Assembly (NCBI RefSeq): GCF_028476545.1
Contig: NW_026731657.1
Coordinates: 1,108,001-1,172,000 of the forward strand
Direction of reading: 5' to 3'
DNA: 64,000 nucleotides
Source of the DNA: Physella acuta
Lineage: Eukaryota; Mollusca; Gastropoda; Physidae
In this document: in pieces, positions 1-9,959 of the stretch
How positions within the stretch are numbered: position 1 is the stretch's first letter
Layout of the letters: each line of letters starts with the position of its first letter
Notes under the pieces: model-generated
What the model was told of the DNA's origin: nothing
Databases searched by the model: none
Seen by the model: only the letters and a program-made list of their open reading frames with translations
Translations under genes and position numbers: made by a program

Positions 1-129
1 TTAGCTGCACCAAATACCCAGTGTAGTGGTTAACAGTAGTTTATGTATGCTGTCTCGTAAACAATAATCAATATTGAGTAGATTTAGTATTTACTAGGAT
101 GATGAAATTTCATATATACGTATTTCATC

Positions 130-575
130 AAAAGCGTAGATCCGTATCAACTTTTGAGCGATTTCCGATAACCGGAAGAGATACTTTTTCTACTTTGATT
201 TTTTCAAAAGCCTATAACTTGAGTACTATTTTAGATAGATAAATAAAATTGCACATGTAAGTAAATGATCTAATTCTCTACCATCTATTAAATTTAGAGT
301 AATTTACGTTTACTGAAAGTAGTAATTTACGCCATTTCCAATTTCTCAAAAAACGCATGTAAATTTATAAAGTACTAATAATATTGCGCACTATTGTGCA
401 CATCTTTATTTGGCGTTCACTTGGTGTGCAATTCTTTTTTCCGCGATATGTTATTCTATTTTTAAAAGTTTAAGTATTTTAAAATGGATTAAAAATCGTG
501 TCTATATCCCGAGATCCCATCCCCTGTTGTTTTAATAAGAATATTCGAGAAAGTTTAGGGGAGATCACTCCCGGT
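130..575 (-). repeat. Dispersed repeat, inverted copy of 41,595-41,970
   Basis: Read on the minus strand this stretch follows the same order of words as 41,595-41,970: a GGGAGTGATCTCCC inverted motif (559-572 here), an AT-rich spacer, a GCGCACNAAG-like word, and an end resembling AAAAAGTATC. Shorter copies of the first part lie at 1,800-1,950 and 35,490-35,620 on the plus strand. There is no coding potential. The family is unidentified. Confidence 0.6.
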
Positions 576-599
576 TTATTTAAAAATATTTTAATCATT

Positions 600-1080
600 G
601 TGGGTAGGTGCCGGTAAAAAAAAAAATATACTCGTTATAAAACAATTATTTCTTTACAACTTATTAAAGATAGGCCTACATCTGCATGTGCATTTTCACT
701 ATAAAAAGGTGGTGAAAAAAATCCTGGTAACTATGACAACTGCGGTCATCTTGAAAAATTAACCCCTTCGTAGGCTTTCCAACCATTTATCAAATATTAT
801 ATTTTAAGCCCAATAAACAATGAATTCACAATCATCTTCCATATTTCGGGGTACTCAGCTTAATTTTTTTTTCTATTGTCCATTGTGCATAACTCCTGCG
901 TTTTTCTTCCTTTGATTTATCAACTTCTGGTAGGTCTATAAATGTGGGTTAAATTAGGGTCAGTCTGGGATTTCCGAAGAAATGTTATAACAGATGTTTT
1001 AAAATTTTTATCGCACCGTTCAAACAGGAAAAAAATGTCAATGATGGCTACACGAATAGGGTTCTATCAGTTGTGAAGTT
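600..1080. other. Non-coding interval with a small piggyBac shard
   Basis: Mostly AT-rich sequence without a convincing gene. At about 866-935 the minus strand matches 13,140-13,205, which lies inside the piggyBac-like element, including the words GATTTATCAA and GCATAACTCCT. This is probably a scrap of a second copy. From about 955 the words GTCTGGGATTTCCGAA also occur at 19,318-19,333, linking this stretch to the dispersed units. Confidence 0.45.
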
Positions 1081-1387
1081 TTAAAAATAATTCTACATGC
1101 AGAGGTAAACATACAACATCAATCAATCAGACTTCATGAAATGTCTTCTAAATGTGTAACACATATCGCAACTGTGTTTAAACCATAATGGCATAGCCAT
1201 TTTATATAGAAAGCAAGGACACATATTAAGGTTTTTATCATTTTTCAATTAATAATAGAATATGTTAAAGATTGTATGTTTTTAGAAACTAAACATTGTG
1301 TCTCTTGTATTTGAATTATTTCCAATGCCTTAAATGAACTAAAATAGAACATATCTGACCATATAAAATATGTATCTGCTACTTTGG

Positions 1388-1660
1388 GAGCGGGTCAGAT
1401 GTAGCTCAATATAAAGTTGTGTGTGAGTTCAATATGGAAGACAATATGTTGATACAATCCTCAATAAAGCATTCACTACATTGGTCTGAGTAGTCGAGTG
1501 ATTGATTGCCCCATTTGAATTCTCGGCCTTTTGACTAAGATCAAAGTGTTCTATATGTCACGGGTTCTGTACGGATGTCTTAGCTGTGGCCGCAGTTTTT
1601 TCTAACGTTAGTCAGGTACCCATCTGAAATCTTTGGACTTAAGGGCGTCCTACATATATG
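1388..1660 (+). repeat. U2-like module, copy 1
   Basis: Begins with GGGAGCGGGTCAGATG, has the tRNA A-box-like GTAGTCGAGTGATTGA at about 1,492-1,507, and a U2 snRNA 5'-end-like segment at about 1,514-1,558 (TCTCGGCCTTTTG, then CTAAGATCAAAGTGTTCTAT). It ends after CTTAAGGGCGTCCTACA. This is one of the better-preserved U2-like segments. Confidence 0.75.
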
Positions 1661-1689
1661 ACATAATGTTTGGTTTACTTAGTTGTTAG

Positions 1690-1789
1690 TTCTGCTATCT
1701 TAAAGAAAAACTGAGTAGCCTATATGTATGTAAACAGAAGAGAGCTAAAATTTACCAGAATTGCCCGTATAACGGGTACCGATAACTAG
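1690..1789 (+). mobile_element. Helitron 3' terminus
   Basis: The stretch ends with a short hairpin (CCCGT at 1,764-1,768 pairing with ACGGG at 1,772-1,776), a nine-base spacer, then CTAG at 1,786-1,789 followed by T. Hairpin plus CTRR plus insertion between A and T is the known Helitron 3' signature. The upstream words AAGAGAGCTAAAA and TTACCAGAATT recur in inverted form at 13,797-13,835. No Rep/helicase coding sequence is visible, so the element is non-autonomous or fragmentary. Its 5' end was not located. Confidence 0.65.
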
Positions 1790-1950
1790 TGAATAATAAA
1801 CGAGAAATTGTATCAAAAGAAATAAATCGGGAGTGATCTCCCGTAAACTTTCTCGAATATTCTAATATGAAACTACGAGGGATGGCAACTCAGGACATAG
1901 ACAATATATGTATTCCAATTTTGATTTACTTAAACTTTTTTATAATAGAA
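1790..1950 (+). repeat. GGGAGTGATCTCCC family fragment between two Helitron ends
   Basis: 161 bp carrying the GGGAGTGATCTCCC motif and the ACTACGAGGGATGGCAACTC word also found near 41,640-41,665. It is bounded on both sides by Helitron 3' ends pointing towards each other. Confidence 0.55.
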
Positions 1951-2060
1951 CTAGCCATCGGTACCCGTTACACGGGCAATTCTGGTGAATTGATATGTCG
2001 GCATGTATAGACGATCCATTATATATATGCTACTCCTTTGTACGCTAAAATTGAAATGCA
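1951..2060 (-). mobile_element. Helitron 3' terminus (opposite strand)
   Basis: CTAG (as read on either strand) at 1,951-1,954 is preceded on the minus strand by a hairpin (1,964-1,976) and followed by T outside the element. The hairpin and the CACCAGAATTGCCCG word match the terminus at 1,690-1,789 in inverted orientation. The right (5') boundary is not defined. Confidence 0.6.
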
Positions 2061-3360
2061 TACAGCTCAACACATTATGGGTTCTACTTTTAATAGTAAA
2101 GCATAACAATACACATCGCCAAAAAATAGGATAGCAATGTACATTATTATTGGTAATTTGAAGTTTTCTGTTCTCAATATCAATTTTCTTTTAAAAGAAT
2201 AGATACTACACCAAAGGAGCAATACAACGTAGATGGAACGATAGCCTCGAATGTTTTTCAAATAAGTAAAAAATAAAGCTGTTGTTCTATTTTTGTTAAA
2301 TATGGCAGGTATTATGTTGATACACTCATGAATCAAGTTATTGAAACTGTCATTTAAATTAGTGGTCGGGGTAGTCGTGTTACTTATTGCACCGATTCTC
2401 TTCTCGACATTTTGACTAAGATCAAAGTGTATTATCTTCCATGGATTATGTACTGAGCCAGGTAACCCTACTGAATTGAGTGGACTAATTGCCCCGTTCA
2501 TTTTCTTTTAAATAAATGTATTATAATTAATCATCAGTTATTTTGGATAAAATAGATCATAAATAATTACATATAGAACAACTTATGATAAAATATATCC
2601 AATTAACAACACATTGCTACCAATGTAACGGCAACACCAAAGACAAATATATACTATGTACACGTGTTTTTGTTTAGTTTAAACTATGAATTATATTTTC
2701 TTTTTTTTCTTTTTAAATAAGTACTGATATATTAAGAGAAAATAAAATGTAGGTCGCAATTAAAAAATGTAATACGTATATACGTATATATTAATTATAC
2801 TCCCCATGCTCTAGTTGTGATTGCTATTGTATAAGGTTGGCACAGAAAATAACGTAGGCCCTACGCGTTATCTGCCCTGAAATATTACGGTACAGTAAAC
2901 TGTAATTACTTGTTTAATACTTATTTGTATTGTTTTAATTAAACCCATGTCTGAACTAATGTGTATGTAACAGTATAATACACATTTAAAATCCCAATAT
3001 TAAACAGCTGGTGGGTTACCAGCATTGATGTATTTCTTCAAAAGGAAATTTAACATTTTAACAAGACATGCATTTTTAAAATAACAAATAGGTTTTGGTT
3101 ATGCCAAAAAATATAGTCTTGATGCTTTGACAATAAGTTGCTTATAGATACGGGTTATCCTGCTACTGGCGATTTGAACACATGGGCTTTGACTATAAGT
3201 GTTTGTAGGTAACGATGTTATTTTTTTTTTACCACATTGTCTTTGCTAAGATGTGGTTTGTCCACACATGTGTTTTATACATATAGGATATTTGAATTCA
3301 CATGTTTTACTCATATGCAATTATTCCACATATATTTAAATAATCTAAAAAAAAATTAAT
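2060..3360 (+). repeat. Dispersed unit paralogous to 49,270-50,590
   Basis: Shares an ordered series of words with 49,270-50,590 (ATTATGGGTTCTACTTTTAA, TTCTGTTCTCAATAT, TTTTCTTTTAAAAGAATAG, the U2-like module, ACACATTGCTACCAATGTA). Its right part (2,990-3,340) matches 47,620-47,830 around TTTACCACAT and CTAAGATGTGGTTTG. The 144-residue open frame on the minus strand (2,067-2,501) crosses several repeat modules and is not conserved as a frame in the paralog, so I do not call it a gene. Confidence 0.6.
2290..2500 (+). repeat. U2-like module, copy 2
   Basis: Starts around TATGGCAGG, carries GGTCGGGGTAGTCGTGTTAC and a U2-like segment at about 2,394-2,438 of the CTTCTCGACATTTTGACTAAG subtype. That subtype is shared with the copies at 18.7, 22.1, 48.1 and 50.1 kb. 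Confidence 0.7.
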
Positions 3361-3720
3361 TGAAGAGTTACAATTTATAACACTTTAATTAACATATAAT
3401 TTTCCGATTAGGTCCGATTCTTTTTTCTCAAAATAAAGCACATGGGCCAACACACACACAAACACGAATAGGTGCTTCATATCATTATCTCCATAAATCA
3501 GTTAAAATATAATAATAAGCACAACTTTCATTTTAATCAAGTTGTATTAACAACACTCATACACATTCAAAATGTCTAACCTAATTAGTTTTTTGTTCAT
3601 ATCGATTTAAACCATTAATAAAATTAAAAAAAAAAAACGAATAAAGTAAGGTTATCTTAAGTTACTTTTAAAGACACCCGAAGTATTCTGTATATCTAAA
3701 TTCCCATGGACAAACAAAAT
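3361..3720. other. No feature recognised
   Basis: AT-rich sequence with A- and T-runs. I see no open frame, repeat boundary or conserved motif. Confidence 0.5.
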
Positions 3721-3724
3721 GGCT

Positions 3725-4675
3725 TTTTTACACATTCTACAGTGAGTGACCCGTACTATAATTGTGGTGACCCGTGGGTTACTGCTGGTTACCCGAGGGC
3801 TTTTGCTGGCGACCCGTGTGATCTACTGTGAGTGAATATTTCAATGTGATAACTGATCTAAGTTGTCTCAATAAAACAATAAATAACACGAGGGGAAACA
3901 ATGAATTCAATTACCTTATTAAATTTCTTCTAAGCCGACACAAATGTAAACTCACTAAGTAATAAATAAAACAGTTGAGTTGTCGTTTTATTGCTAGATA
4001 TGTTTAAAATACGATTTGGTGTAAGGTGATTATCTTGAGTATGTCGTGTGATTGATTACATGGCAAATGTGTAATTAAAGTCAAACGTTATAAAATCAGG
4101 AGATCAGTGTTTACGTAACGACAACTCACGTTTAATAGTACATGCTATTTTCATGCTAATTTGTTTTTATTGTTTCCAAAAGCAAAAGTGTAACAGCATG
4201 CACATTAATGCAATGTTGCTCTAATTTATTGTATCGGTTTAAAAAAAAAATGTGTATATTATGTCCTTCATCCGGCCGCCATATTAAGTGTATACAAACT
4301 TTAAAAAAATACCAAAAAAAAAATAATTTTCTTTAGATACACTAACTGCAACAATTGTGGTACCATATCTTTACTGTTATTGAGTTCATCATTACGTGGT
4401 CATCACATGGTCATTAGGCTAATTAAACAATTATCAACACTTTAACAACAATTCATTAAGTGGGACTTTTTTTTTTTTAAATCAATGGGAAGTCTTTTCA
4501 AAACAATTGATTTTGTTCTAAAATTGTTATGTCCCCGTGCATAAGGAGACTTGAATTTAAGTGAGATAAAACGAGAACGTACAAGTCATATTGTTCGTAT
4601 TTTCAGGATCGTTAAACTGATCTAACAGGAACATTAATTTGAAGGTAGCAAGAGGAACTGGCAGGGGGGGGGGGT
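3725..4675 (+). repeat. Dispersed unit paralogous to 40,160-41,120 and 18,990-19,440
   Basis: Opens with only three to four diverged copies of the GTGACCCGTGGGTTACTGCT unit (3,755-3,825), followed by TGTGATCTACTGTGAGT, ACGAGGGGAAACAATGAATT and TAAATTTCTTCTAAGCCG. The same order follows the expanded 21-bp array near 40.5-40.9 kb. The right part (4,370-4,670) matches 19,020-19,436 and stops exactly where the hAT at 4,688 is inserted. Confidence 0.65.
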
Positions 4676-4687
4676 AAAGGTTTTGTC

Positions 4688-5583
4688 CAGGGGACGGCAA
4701 CCTTTTGAGATGGAGGAGCGAAAAGTTACAATTTTAAAAATTTCTCAGGTTTTAAAGAGCCACTAGCATTTTTTTTTATTTCAATATTTATTGTTTCGTT
4801 AGGATTACTAAATAAATTTGACTTGTTATTTAAAATAAATAGCTTTATATGTGAAATAATATTTATTCAAATAAAAACATAACGCTTGTTTCGCCAGAAT
4901 AATAAAATTAGAAATACATTTTAAAAAAAAATAAAGGAATCTCCCTATACGCTTTAGAAGCAGCTAACTTTTTTTTTTCTTTACGGACATCACCGACTCA
5001 TGAGGTGTCTCCCATTAGCCAAGCAGGCCTCAGCACGGCTATATCCAACTAACTGGCTTGGGTATATGTTTGATTACCGTGTATCCGTCGCTTCTGTCCT
5101 TCGGTTCTCACAAGGCTTCTTATTTTCCCCACCACTGGACACAGGGTAGGGTCGTACCCCACCGTCCAGTACACGGCTTAACCGTAGGAAGCTTATAACT
5201 AAAAAGCTACGTCACTCACGTCAATGTAATGATTACTAACGGAAAGGGAAATGCATTCTGAATAAAAATAACATTCCCCATTTAACGATATTCGAAAAAG
5301 TCGGCACTTGAATTGTTGTCACGTGTCTGTCCCCAGCACGAATGTGGGGCTGGGCCTGGTGCCCAAGCTGCTGTCCGTATACTTTCTATTGCACATGTTC
5401 TCACTGTTCTCTGATGAGTTTTTTCTTCGGTTTAAGATTGTGTTTCTTTACAGTATAATTTTTATTATGGGTGATGAAAATGAAATAATATAAATATTGA
5501 TATTTGTGAAAGGAGCTGAGGAGCCGCATTTTGACATCAAAGGAGCCGCATGCAGCTCGCGAGCCGCAGGTTGCCGACCCCCG
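4688..5583 (+). mobile_element. hAT-like non-autonomous DNA transposon (CAGGGG termini)
   Basis: Starts CAGGGGACGGCAACC and ends GGTTGCCGACCCCCG, imperfect terminal inverted repeats of the CAGGGGTCGGCAACC type found in many hAT elements. It is flanked by 8-bp duplications GTTTTGTC / GTTACGTC (6 of 8 identical). Subterminal GAGCCGCATGCAGCTCGCGAGCCGC is GC-rich and palindrome-like. A paralogous unoccupied site occurs at about 19,434-19,446. The interior has no transposase frame. Related copies: 20,822-21,308 (full), and pieces at 8,226-8,441, 39,817-39,995 and 51,437-51,450. Confidence 0.8.
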
Positions 5584-5974
5584 GTTACGTCGATAGTAAA
5601 AGTTATTGTATAATTCTCAAGAGCAGGAATAAGTAATACTTAATTTAGACAACTTCATCTCAAGTGTTTAAAATACGTAACACACATCGTGAAAGTGTTA
5701 ATATTTCACATACATATATATTTTTAAATACAAAACAAAGACAGTCTATAATTATTTTCAATAAAAATATTTAATTTAAAGTGTACATGTTTATACTTGT
5801 AAAAGAATATGTGTGTTTTGTTCTATTCGTTTCCAATATTAATATACTTGCTTTTTTTTAAATTTAATAGGTAATTACTTCCCCTACTAAAACTTTCAGA
5901 AGAAACAAACAATACAATATGCCTCTTACATTACTCAAAAAGACTAATATTAAAGTAAACGATTTTACTATAAT
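5584..5974 (+). repeat. Dispersed unit (left part), paralogous to 19,440-19,910
   Basis: GTCGATAGTAAAAGTT resumes directly after the hAT and is continuous at 19,441. The following words (AACTTCATCTCA, ACACACATCGT, TTACTTCCCCTACTAAAAC) occur in the same order at 19.5-19.8 and 51.55-51.82 kb. The unit continues after the next hAT at 6,515. Confidence 0.65.
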
Positions 5975-6506
5975 CAGTGGCGTTGCGAGATCGGGTGTCA
6001 CCCGGTGTGGCAGTTAATGGTGCCACCCCCCCCCCCCCCCCACAGGCGCAGCGACCCTTCCCGGGGACAAACTTTCATACTTTCGATTTGCTTTAAAACA
6101 CTACCCCCCCCCTTTCCCCTAACCCCGACCCTACACCCCCCCCCCGTGAAAGCAGCCTCCTCTTAGTTATTTCTTAGTTACCTCCTGTAAGTTTAAAATC
6201 GAACTAAATTATCTACCCCTAATAGAAACCCGGCTCTACGGCTCTACGATTTGTAAACATTTAGCTTTGTAAACATTTAGCGTGACCACAGCTCACCAGA
6301 CAATGTGGGGGTGGGATGGTGGTGGTAGTGATAGTGATAGAGAGAAAGAGAGGGGACAGCAAGGAGGCGCTTGCAGCTTGTTTTCTAACGGTTCCCAGAA
6401 GAGAATTATATATATAGATATTTTGCTATTTTTTTGCCTTGGTGTCACCCCCCTAAATGGTGTCACCCGGTGCGGTCCGCACCCCCCCCCCCTCGCTACG
6501 CCCCTG
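5975..6506 (+). mobile_element. hAT-like MITE (GGCGTAGC termini) with a nested repeat
   Basis: 532 bp with ends CAGTGGCGTTGCGAG and CTCGCTACGCCCCTG, near-perfect inverted repeats, flanked by identical 8-bp duplications ACTATAAT at 5,967-5,974 and 6,507-6,514. Eight-base target duplications are the hAT hallmark. A related unoccupied site with ACTATACT lies at about 19,904-19,911. Both ends carry the subterminal words GGTGTCACCCGGTG and long C-runs. The middle (6,185-6,420) is a separate repeat also found at 33,472-33,690 and 51,125-51,350. No transposase is encoded, so it would have to be mobilised in trans. Confidence 0.85.
6185..6420 (-). repeat. Nested (TA)n-linked repeat, Helitron-like 5' end possible
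   Basis: The minus strand starts at TATATATATAATTCTCTTCTGGG and runs into AAAACAAGCTGCAAG, GGTGAGCTGTGGTCACG, GTTTACAAATCG and GAGCCGGGTTTCTA. The same order is seen on the plus strand at 33,472 and the minus strand at 51,350. Many animal Helitrons begin TCTATATATATAA, so a Helitron 5' end is one reading. A SINE or MITE with a TA tail is another. Confidence 0.45.
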
Positions 6507-6627
6507 ACTATAATCACAATTTTGTTTTGTAATTTGATGCTAGAAATGTTACTAACATTTAGACACATTTCATATAATCTAAATAGAAATTATGTAATTA
6601 TGTAAGATATTTAATGGATATGTTGGG

Positions 6628-6842
6628 AGCGGGTCAGATGTGGTTCAATATAAAGTTGTGTGTGAGTTCAGTATGGCAGAGATTATGTTAATACAATCCT
6701 TAATCAGTTATTGAAACTGTCATTTAAAGCAGACAGCACGATGGTCGGAGTAGTCGAGTGATTGAATGCAGCATTTCGCTTCTCGGCCAAAGATCAAAGT
6801 GATCTATTTGTTATGGGTTCTGTACGGAGGTCTTAGCTGTGA
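6628..6842 (+). repeat. U2-like module, copy 3
   Basis: Runs from GGGAGCGGGTCAGATGTGG to GGAGGTCTTAGCTGTG. The U2-like segment (6,773-6,821) has TTTCGCTTCTCGGCC, the copy closest to the U2 5' end ATCGCTTCTCGGCC, but lacks the following CTTTTGACT. Confidence 0.75.
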
Positions 6843-6844
6843 CT

Positions 6845-7000
6845 AAACAATGTATCTAAGTCATGTCATATCGAATCATCGTATAAAAATGCACGATATT
6901 CACATTTCAAGATATATGAAGTTTATAGCACATCCAACACACGATATACCCAACTGACGACATTTCTAAATCCGGATTTAAAAACTTGATCTGCAAAGTT
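6845..7000 (+). repeat. CACGATATAC-rich repeat fragment
   Basis: Starts CTAAACAATGTATCTAAGTC and contains several CACGATAT, CCAACACACGATATACC and ATGTCC-like words. It matches the first part of 15,425-15,570 and 56,140-56,280. Confidence 0.6.
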
Positions 7001-7460
7001 TTGTAAACAAATAGTTATCGATCAATAAGTTACTGTACAGCCAATCAATATTTGTCTTACGAAAGTGAAACATCCGGTTATAACTTAGGCTTGATGAAAA
7101 TAAATAGAAATGTAGCCTTGAACTCAACAAATTATTTTCAAGTCCTCTGCATTTGCAACTTTTATAGCATTTATTCTAAAAATATAAAATTTCTAAATTA
7201 ATTTTAGGCTTAAGTTTTTTTATTTTTATTTTAGTGTTCGTCAATAAATGTAGATACATTTTAGTGAAATAAAACATTAATGTAACCCAATCTAGTAAAT
7301 GAGAAGTAACAAGTAAACTGTAATTGTTTTGTTACGAAAACGATACATACATTTTTTTTCTTTAAATTACACTCCTAGATACAATGTAAATAATCCTATA
7401 TTAAAATGTAATATTAACAACAATGTAATAATTGTATTTAAGTTGTATTAACTTTGAGTT
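7001..7460. other. No feature recognised
   Basis: AT-rich, A/T-run-bearing sequence with no gene, boundary or repeat that I could place. Confidence 0.45.
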
Positions 7461-7620
7461 GTGAGCGGGCTATGCACGTGCTTAATATAAAATGTGTTTG
7501 AAGTTAAACAGACAAAACGTGACAAAGTAGCCGAGAGGTTGATTGCCTTAGTCAAATATTAAAGTGTGGTATGGTTGTATGGCTTCTGTTTACAATATAC
7601 CCAAACGCGCTACAAGCCAT
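7461..7620 (+). repeat. Diverged U2-like module lacking most of the U2 segment
   Basis: GAGCGGGCTATGCACGTGC, AATATAAAATGTGTTTGAAG and AAGTAGCCGAGAGGTTGAT align with the module's left half. The last word is an even better match to a tRNA A-box and D-arm (GCCGAGNGGTT) than in other copies. Only AAGTGTGGTATGGTTGTATGG remains of the U2-like and following part. Confidence 0.45.
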
Positions 7621-7681
7621 TGCGCAGATTGTTTGTTAAATGGTTTTACAAAGACACATACAAATTCTCGTTGCAATTCCA

Positions 7682-7800
7682 TGTTAAAAACAAATATATC
7701 ATAACTGCACGACCAAAGACCACTGGTCAAACCAATGCAACCAACGACAAGTAAACACACATCAACAGACAACCTGAGACTCAGTCCGATCAGGTACGTG
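7682..7800 (+). repeat. About 120-bp repeat shared with 48,812-48,932
   Basis: CTGCACGACCA, GACCACTGGTCAAACCAATG and AACCTGAGACTCAGTCCGAT occur in the same order in both places with few differences. GACCACTGGTC and CTGAGACTCAG are short near-palindromes. The family is unidentified. Confidence 0.65.
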
Positions 7801-8225
7801 TAAACTGTACCTACGGCAATGTATCGATACCTTGCTGTCATCCTATTGATTGATTTATGTTTATTTAAATCCCGAATGTATTCATGTCCCAGCTCTAATG
7901 TTATCTTAAAATGCCAAACATATTTAAGGGGTGTAGCAAGATTATCTCTTTAGATGTTGTGGCAAGCACAACCACTCAAACGACTGTCAGGTTTCCATAA
8001 AGAAGTAGCTGTTGTTTTTGTTACTGTAAACAGTCCACCCAGTTCCATGTTTAAATAGACCACATGATTACACGGATTATGAGATAATCTCATTAGATCG
8101 TTAACGAAGTGTGAGTACATTGTCTATCAATTCATCAGATCATCGATTTAGTTTAATAAATGATCACAGCCCGTTGACTTGTTCCACTATATATAATTTT
8201 ATGAGTGTCCCCCCCCCCCCCCCGG
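7801..8225. other. No gene seen
   Basis: Mixed AT-rich sequence ending in a C-run at about 8,210-8,223 that abuts a hAT fragment. Confidence 0.4.
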
Positions 8226-8441
8226 AAATTGTTGTGCGCCATTTCCGAAAATTAAAAGCGCCGCCCGCCCCCCATGGAGAAGCCCAGCTGCTGTCAGCTG
8301 TCTATATACGCTCTACTCCACCTATTCTTATTGTTTTTTATTTTGTTTTAACAGTATACTATTTTTTAAGTTTTCACAAAACATAATATACTTTTTTATG
8401 GAACTGGGGAGCCGCATATTGATATAAAAAAAGCCGCATGC
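8226..8441 (+). mobile_element. hAT (CAGGGG type) fragment
   Basis: Matches about 5,310-5,555 of the full copy at 4,688: AAATTGTTGTG, a GCCCAGCTGCTGTCAGCTG word, a T-rich middle, then GGAACTGGGGAGCCGCAT and GCCGCATGCA. It is diverged and lacks both termini. Confidence 0.5.
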
Positions 8442-8444
8442 ACC

Positions 8445-8812
8445 TTAATAAATTTCATTTTCTCGCATTTGACAGGTCCTTACAACCAATCAGTTATTTC
8501 AAGTAGTTCCTCTTTTGATATTTGTACATATCAAACTTAGAGTCACCACGTATTTGCCATTACAATTACCGTAACACGTATATGTAAATGTTATTATTTA
8601 AACCTCTGAATGTTTCTACAGACTAATGCACTCACACACGTGTTGGCATTTGCTTTACTGAAAAAAAAAATTAAAAAAATAAATAAATAAATAAATAAAA
8701 AACCTTTACATCCGACAAAACCGCGCTTCTTTTCTTCTTTTAACCTCATTAAAAATAATATCATTTTACAACAGAGCTATGAAAACTTAAATGATCGCAT
8801 ATAACATTAATT
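8445..8812 (-). repeat. Left arm of a large inverted repeat
   Basis: The reverse complement aligns over its whole length with 10,227-10,580. Shared words include CAGTAAAGCAAATGCCAACA, GAGGTTTAAATAA and TTTTCATAGCNCTGTTGTAA. Identity is about 85% by eye. A third, plus-strand copy of part of it lies at 58,010-58,190. Confidence 0.65.
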
Positions 8813-9300
8813 CGTAAACCCTAGGCTGACTCTAAAAATAAATACATTTAAAAAATACTAAGACACGCATAATCAATTATTATACCAATTAATAGTTGCA
8901 AACTGTAATAAACAGAAGAAGGTATTAATAAGTTTATTTTATTTTAATTGTAACTCATAGTAATAGTAGATTATACTTTTTTTTTTTAATAAAAGAATGT
9001 TATGAATGATTACACTGATTTTGGAGCATTTAAAAAAAAATAATAATGTTTTGTTCTTTTAGATTAAAAAAAAAATCAATAATTATGTTAAGCAACTAAA
9101 CAAAGTCAAGCATTTTGTGCTATCTATTTACTGAAACAAAATGCGTGGGGTATTGATGTGTTCTTATTGAAGTAACTAAGTTTTCTAATCTTACTAATTT
9201 TAAACAAAACACACTCTTGAGTTCACACGTTGATTAAACAAATGTAAGTTTATTGTCTATGTATAGTGAACATGATGGATCACATATAGATAGTTTGTAC
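8813..9300. other. Loop of the inverted repeat, no gene
   Basis: AT-rich, with several A- or T-runs. I see nothing further here. Confidence 0.4.
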
Positions 9301-9304
9301 CCGC

Positions 9305-9621
9305 CAGTGGCGTAGCCAGGATCGTCTCAAGGGGGGGGTTCCAATTTTTACCCGGGGACAAACTTTCGATTTGTACCCCCCTCAAACTTTCGATTTGCAC
9401 CTCCCCCTCAAACTTTCGATTTGCACCCCCCCTCAAACTTTCGATTTGCACCCCCCCCTCAAACTTTCGATTTGCACCCCCCCCCCCCTCAAACTTTCGA
9501 TTTGCAGCCCCCCCCCCCTCAAACTTTCGATTTGCACCCCCCCCTCATACTTTTTATATATACCGAGGGGTCTATGGGGGGGGGGTTATAACCCCCCTAA
9601 CCCCCCCTGCCTACGCCACTG
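9305..9621 (+). mobile_element. hAT-like MITE with internal tandem array
   Basis: 317 bp from CAGTGGCGTAGCCAGGATCG to GCCTACGCCACTG, with perfect 8-bp duplications GTACCCGC at 9,297-9,304 and 9,622-9,629. The interior holds about seven copies of a CAAACTTTCGATTTGCAC unit separated by C-runs of changing length (9,358-9,540). The same CGATTTGCA word occurs once to three times in the related elements at 6.07, 29.03 and 42.88 kb, so the array grew inside this copy. The open frames crossing it are repeat artefacts. Confidence 0.88.
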
Positions 9622-9805
9622 GTACCCGCTGTGTAATATGTTTACACATGTATATCTGTTAGGGTGTCATAATATGTATACATATGTACAACTATGTTAG
9701 GATGGCATGTGTGTTTATGTGTACGGCCTGCACACATTTTAAATTTGTGTGTTACAGTATAACATGCGTACATATGTACAACCTACCAAAGAATGAAATT
9801 AAAAT

Positions 9806-9932
9806 AGAAGACTTTACATCGAGATATGTTTACACTGATAGAGACAGTTGAATAAAAGAATTTACATTGAGACATGTTCACCCTGGCAGAGATAGTTGAC
9901 TAGAAGACTTTACATTGTGAAATAGTCACTCT
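9806..9932 (+). repeat. 48-bp tandem repeat, about 2.6 units
   Basis: Units begin AGAAGACTTTACATCGAGA, AAAAGAATTTACATTGAGA and AGAAGACTTTACATTGTGA, each followed by a TCACYCTG-like stretch and AGAGAYAGTTGA in the complete ones. Confidence 0.7.
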
Positions 9933-9959
9933 GTTGCCGTTTCCAATTAATGAAATCAT

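Noticed and set aside
1514-1558. Genuine U2 snRNA gene
   Set aside because: Only about the first 40 nt match. The branch-site region beyond, the Sm site and the 3' stem-loops are absent, and the segment recurs in many decayed copies.
2067-2501. 144-codon minus-strand frame
   Set aside because: It spans several dispersed-repeat modules including a U2-like one, and is not kept in the paralog at 49.3-50.2 kb.
5308-5493. Small membrane protein frame inside the hAT at 4,688
   Set aside because: It lies in the T-rich non-coding interior of a MITE, and the equivalent region of the sibling at 20,822 has no such frame.
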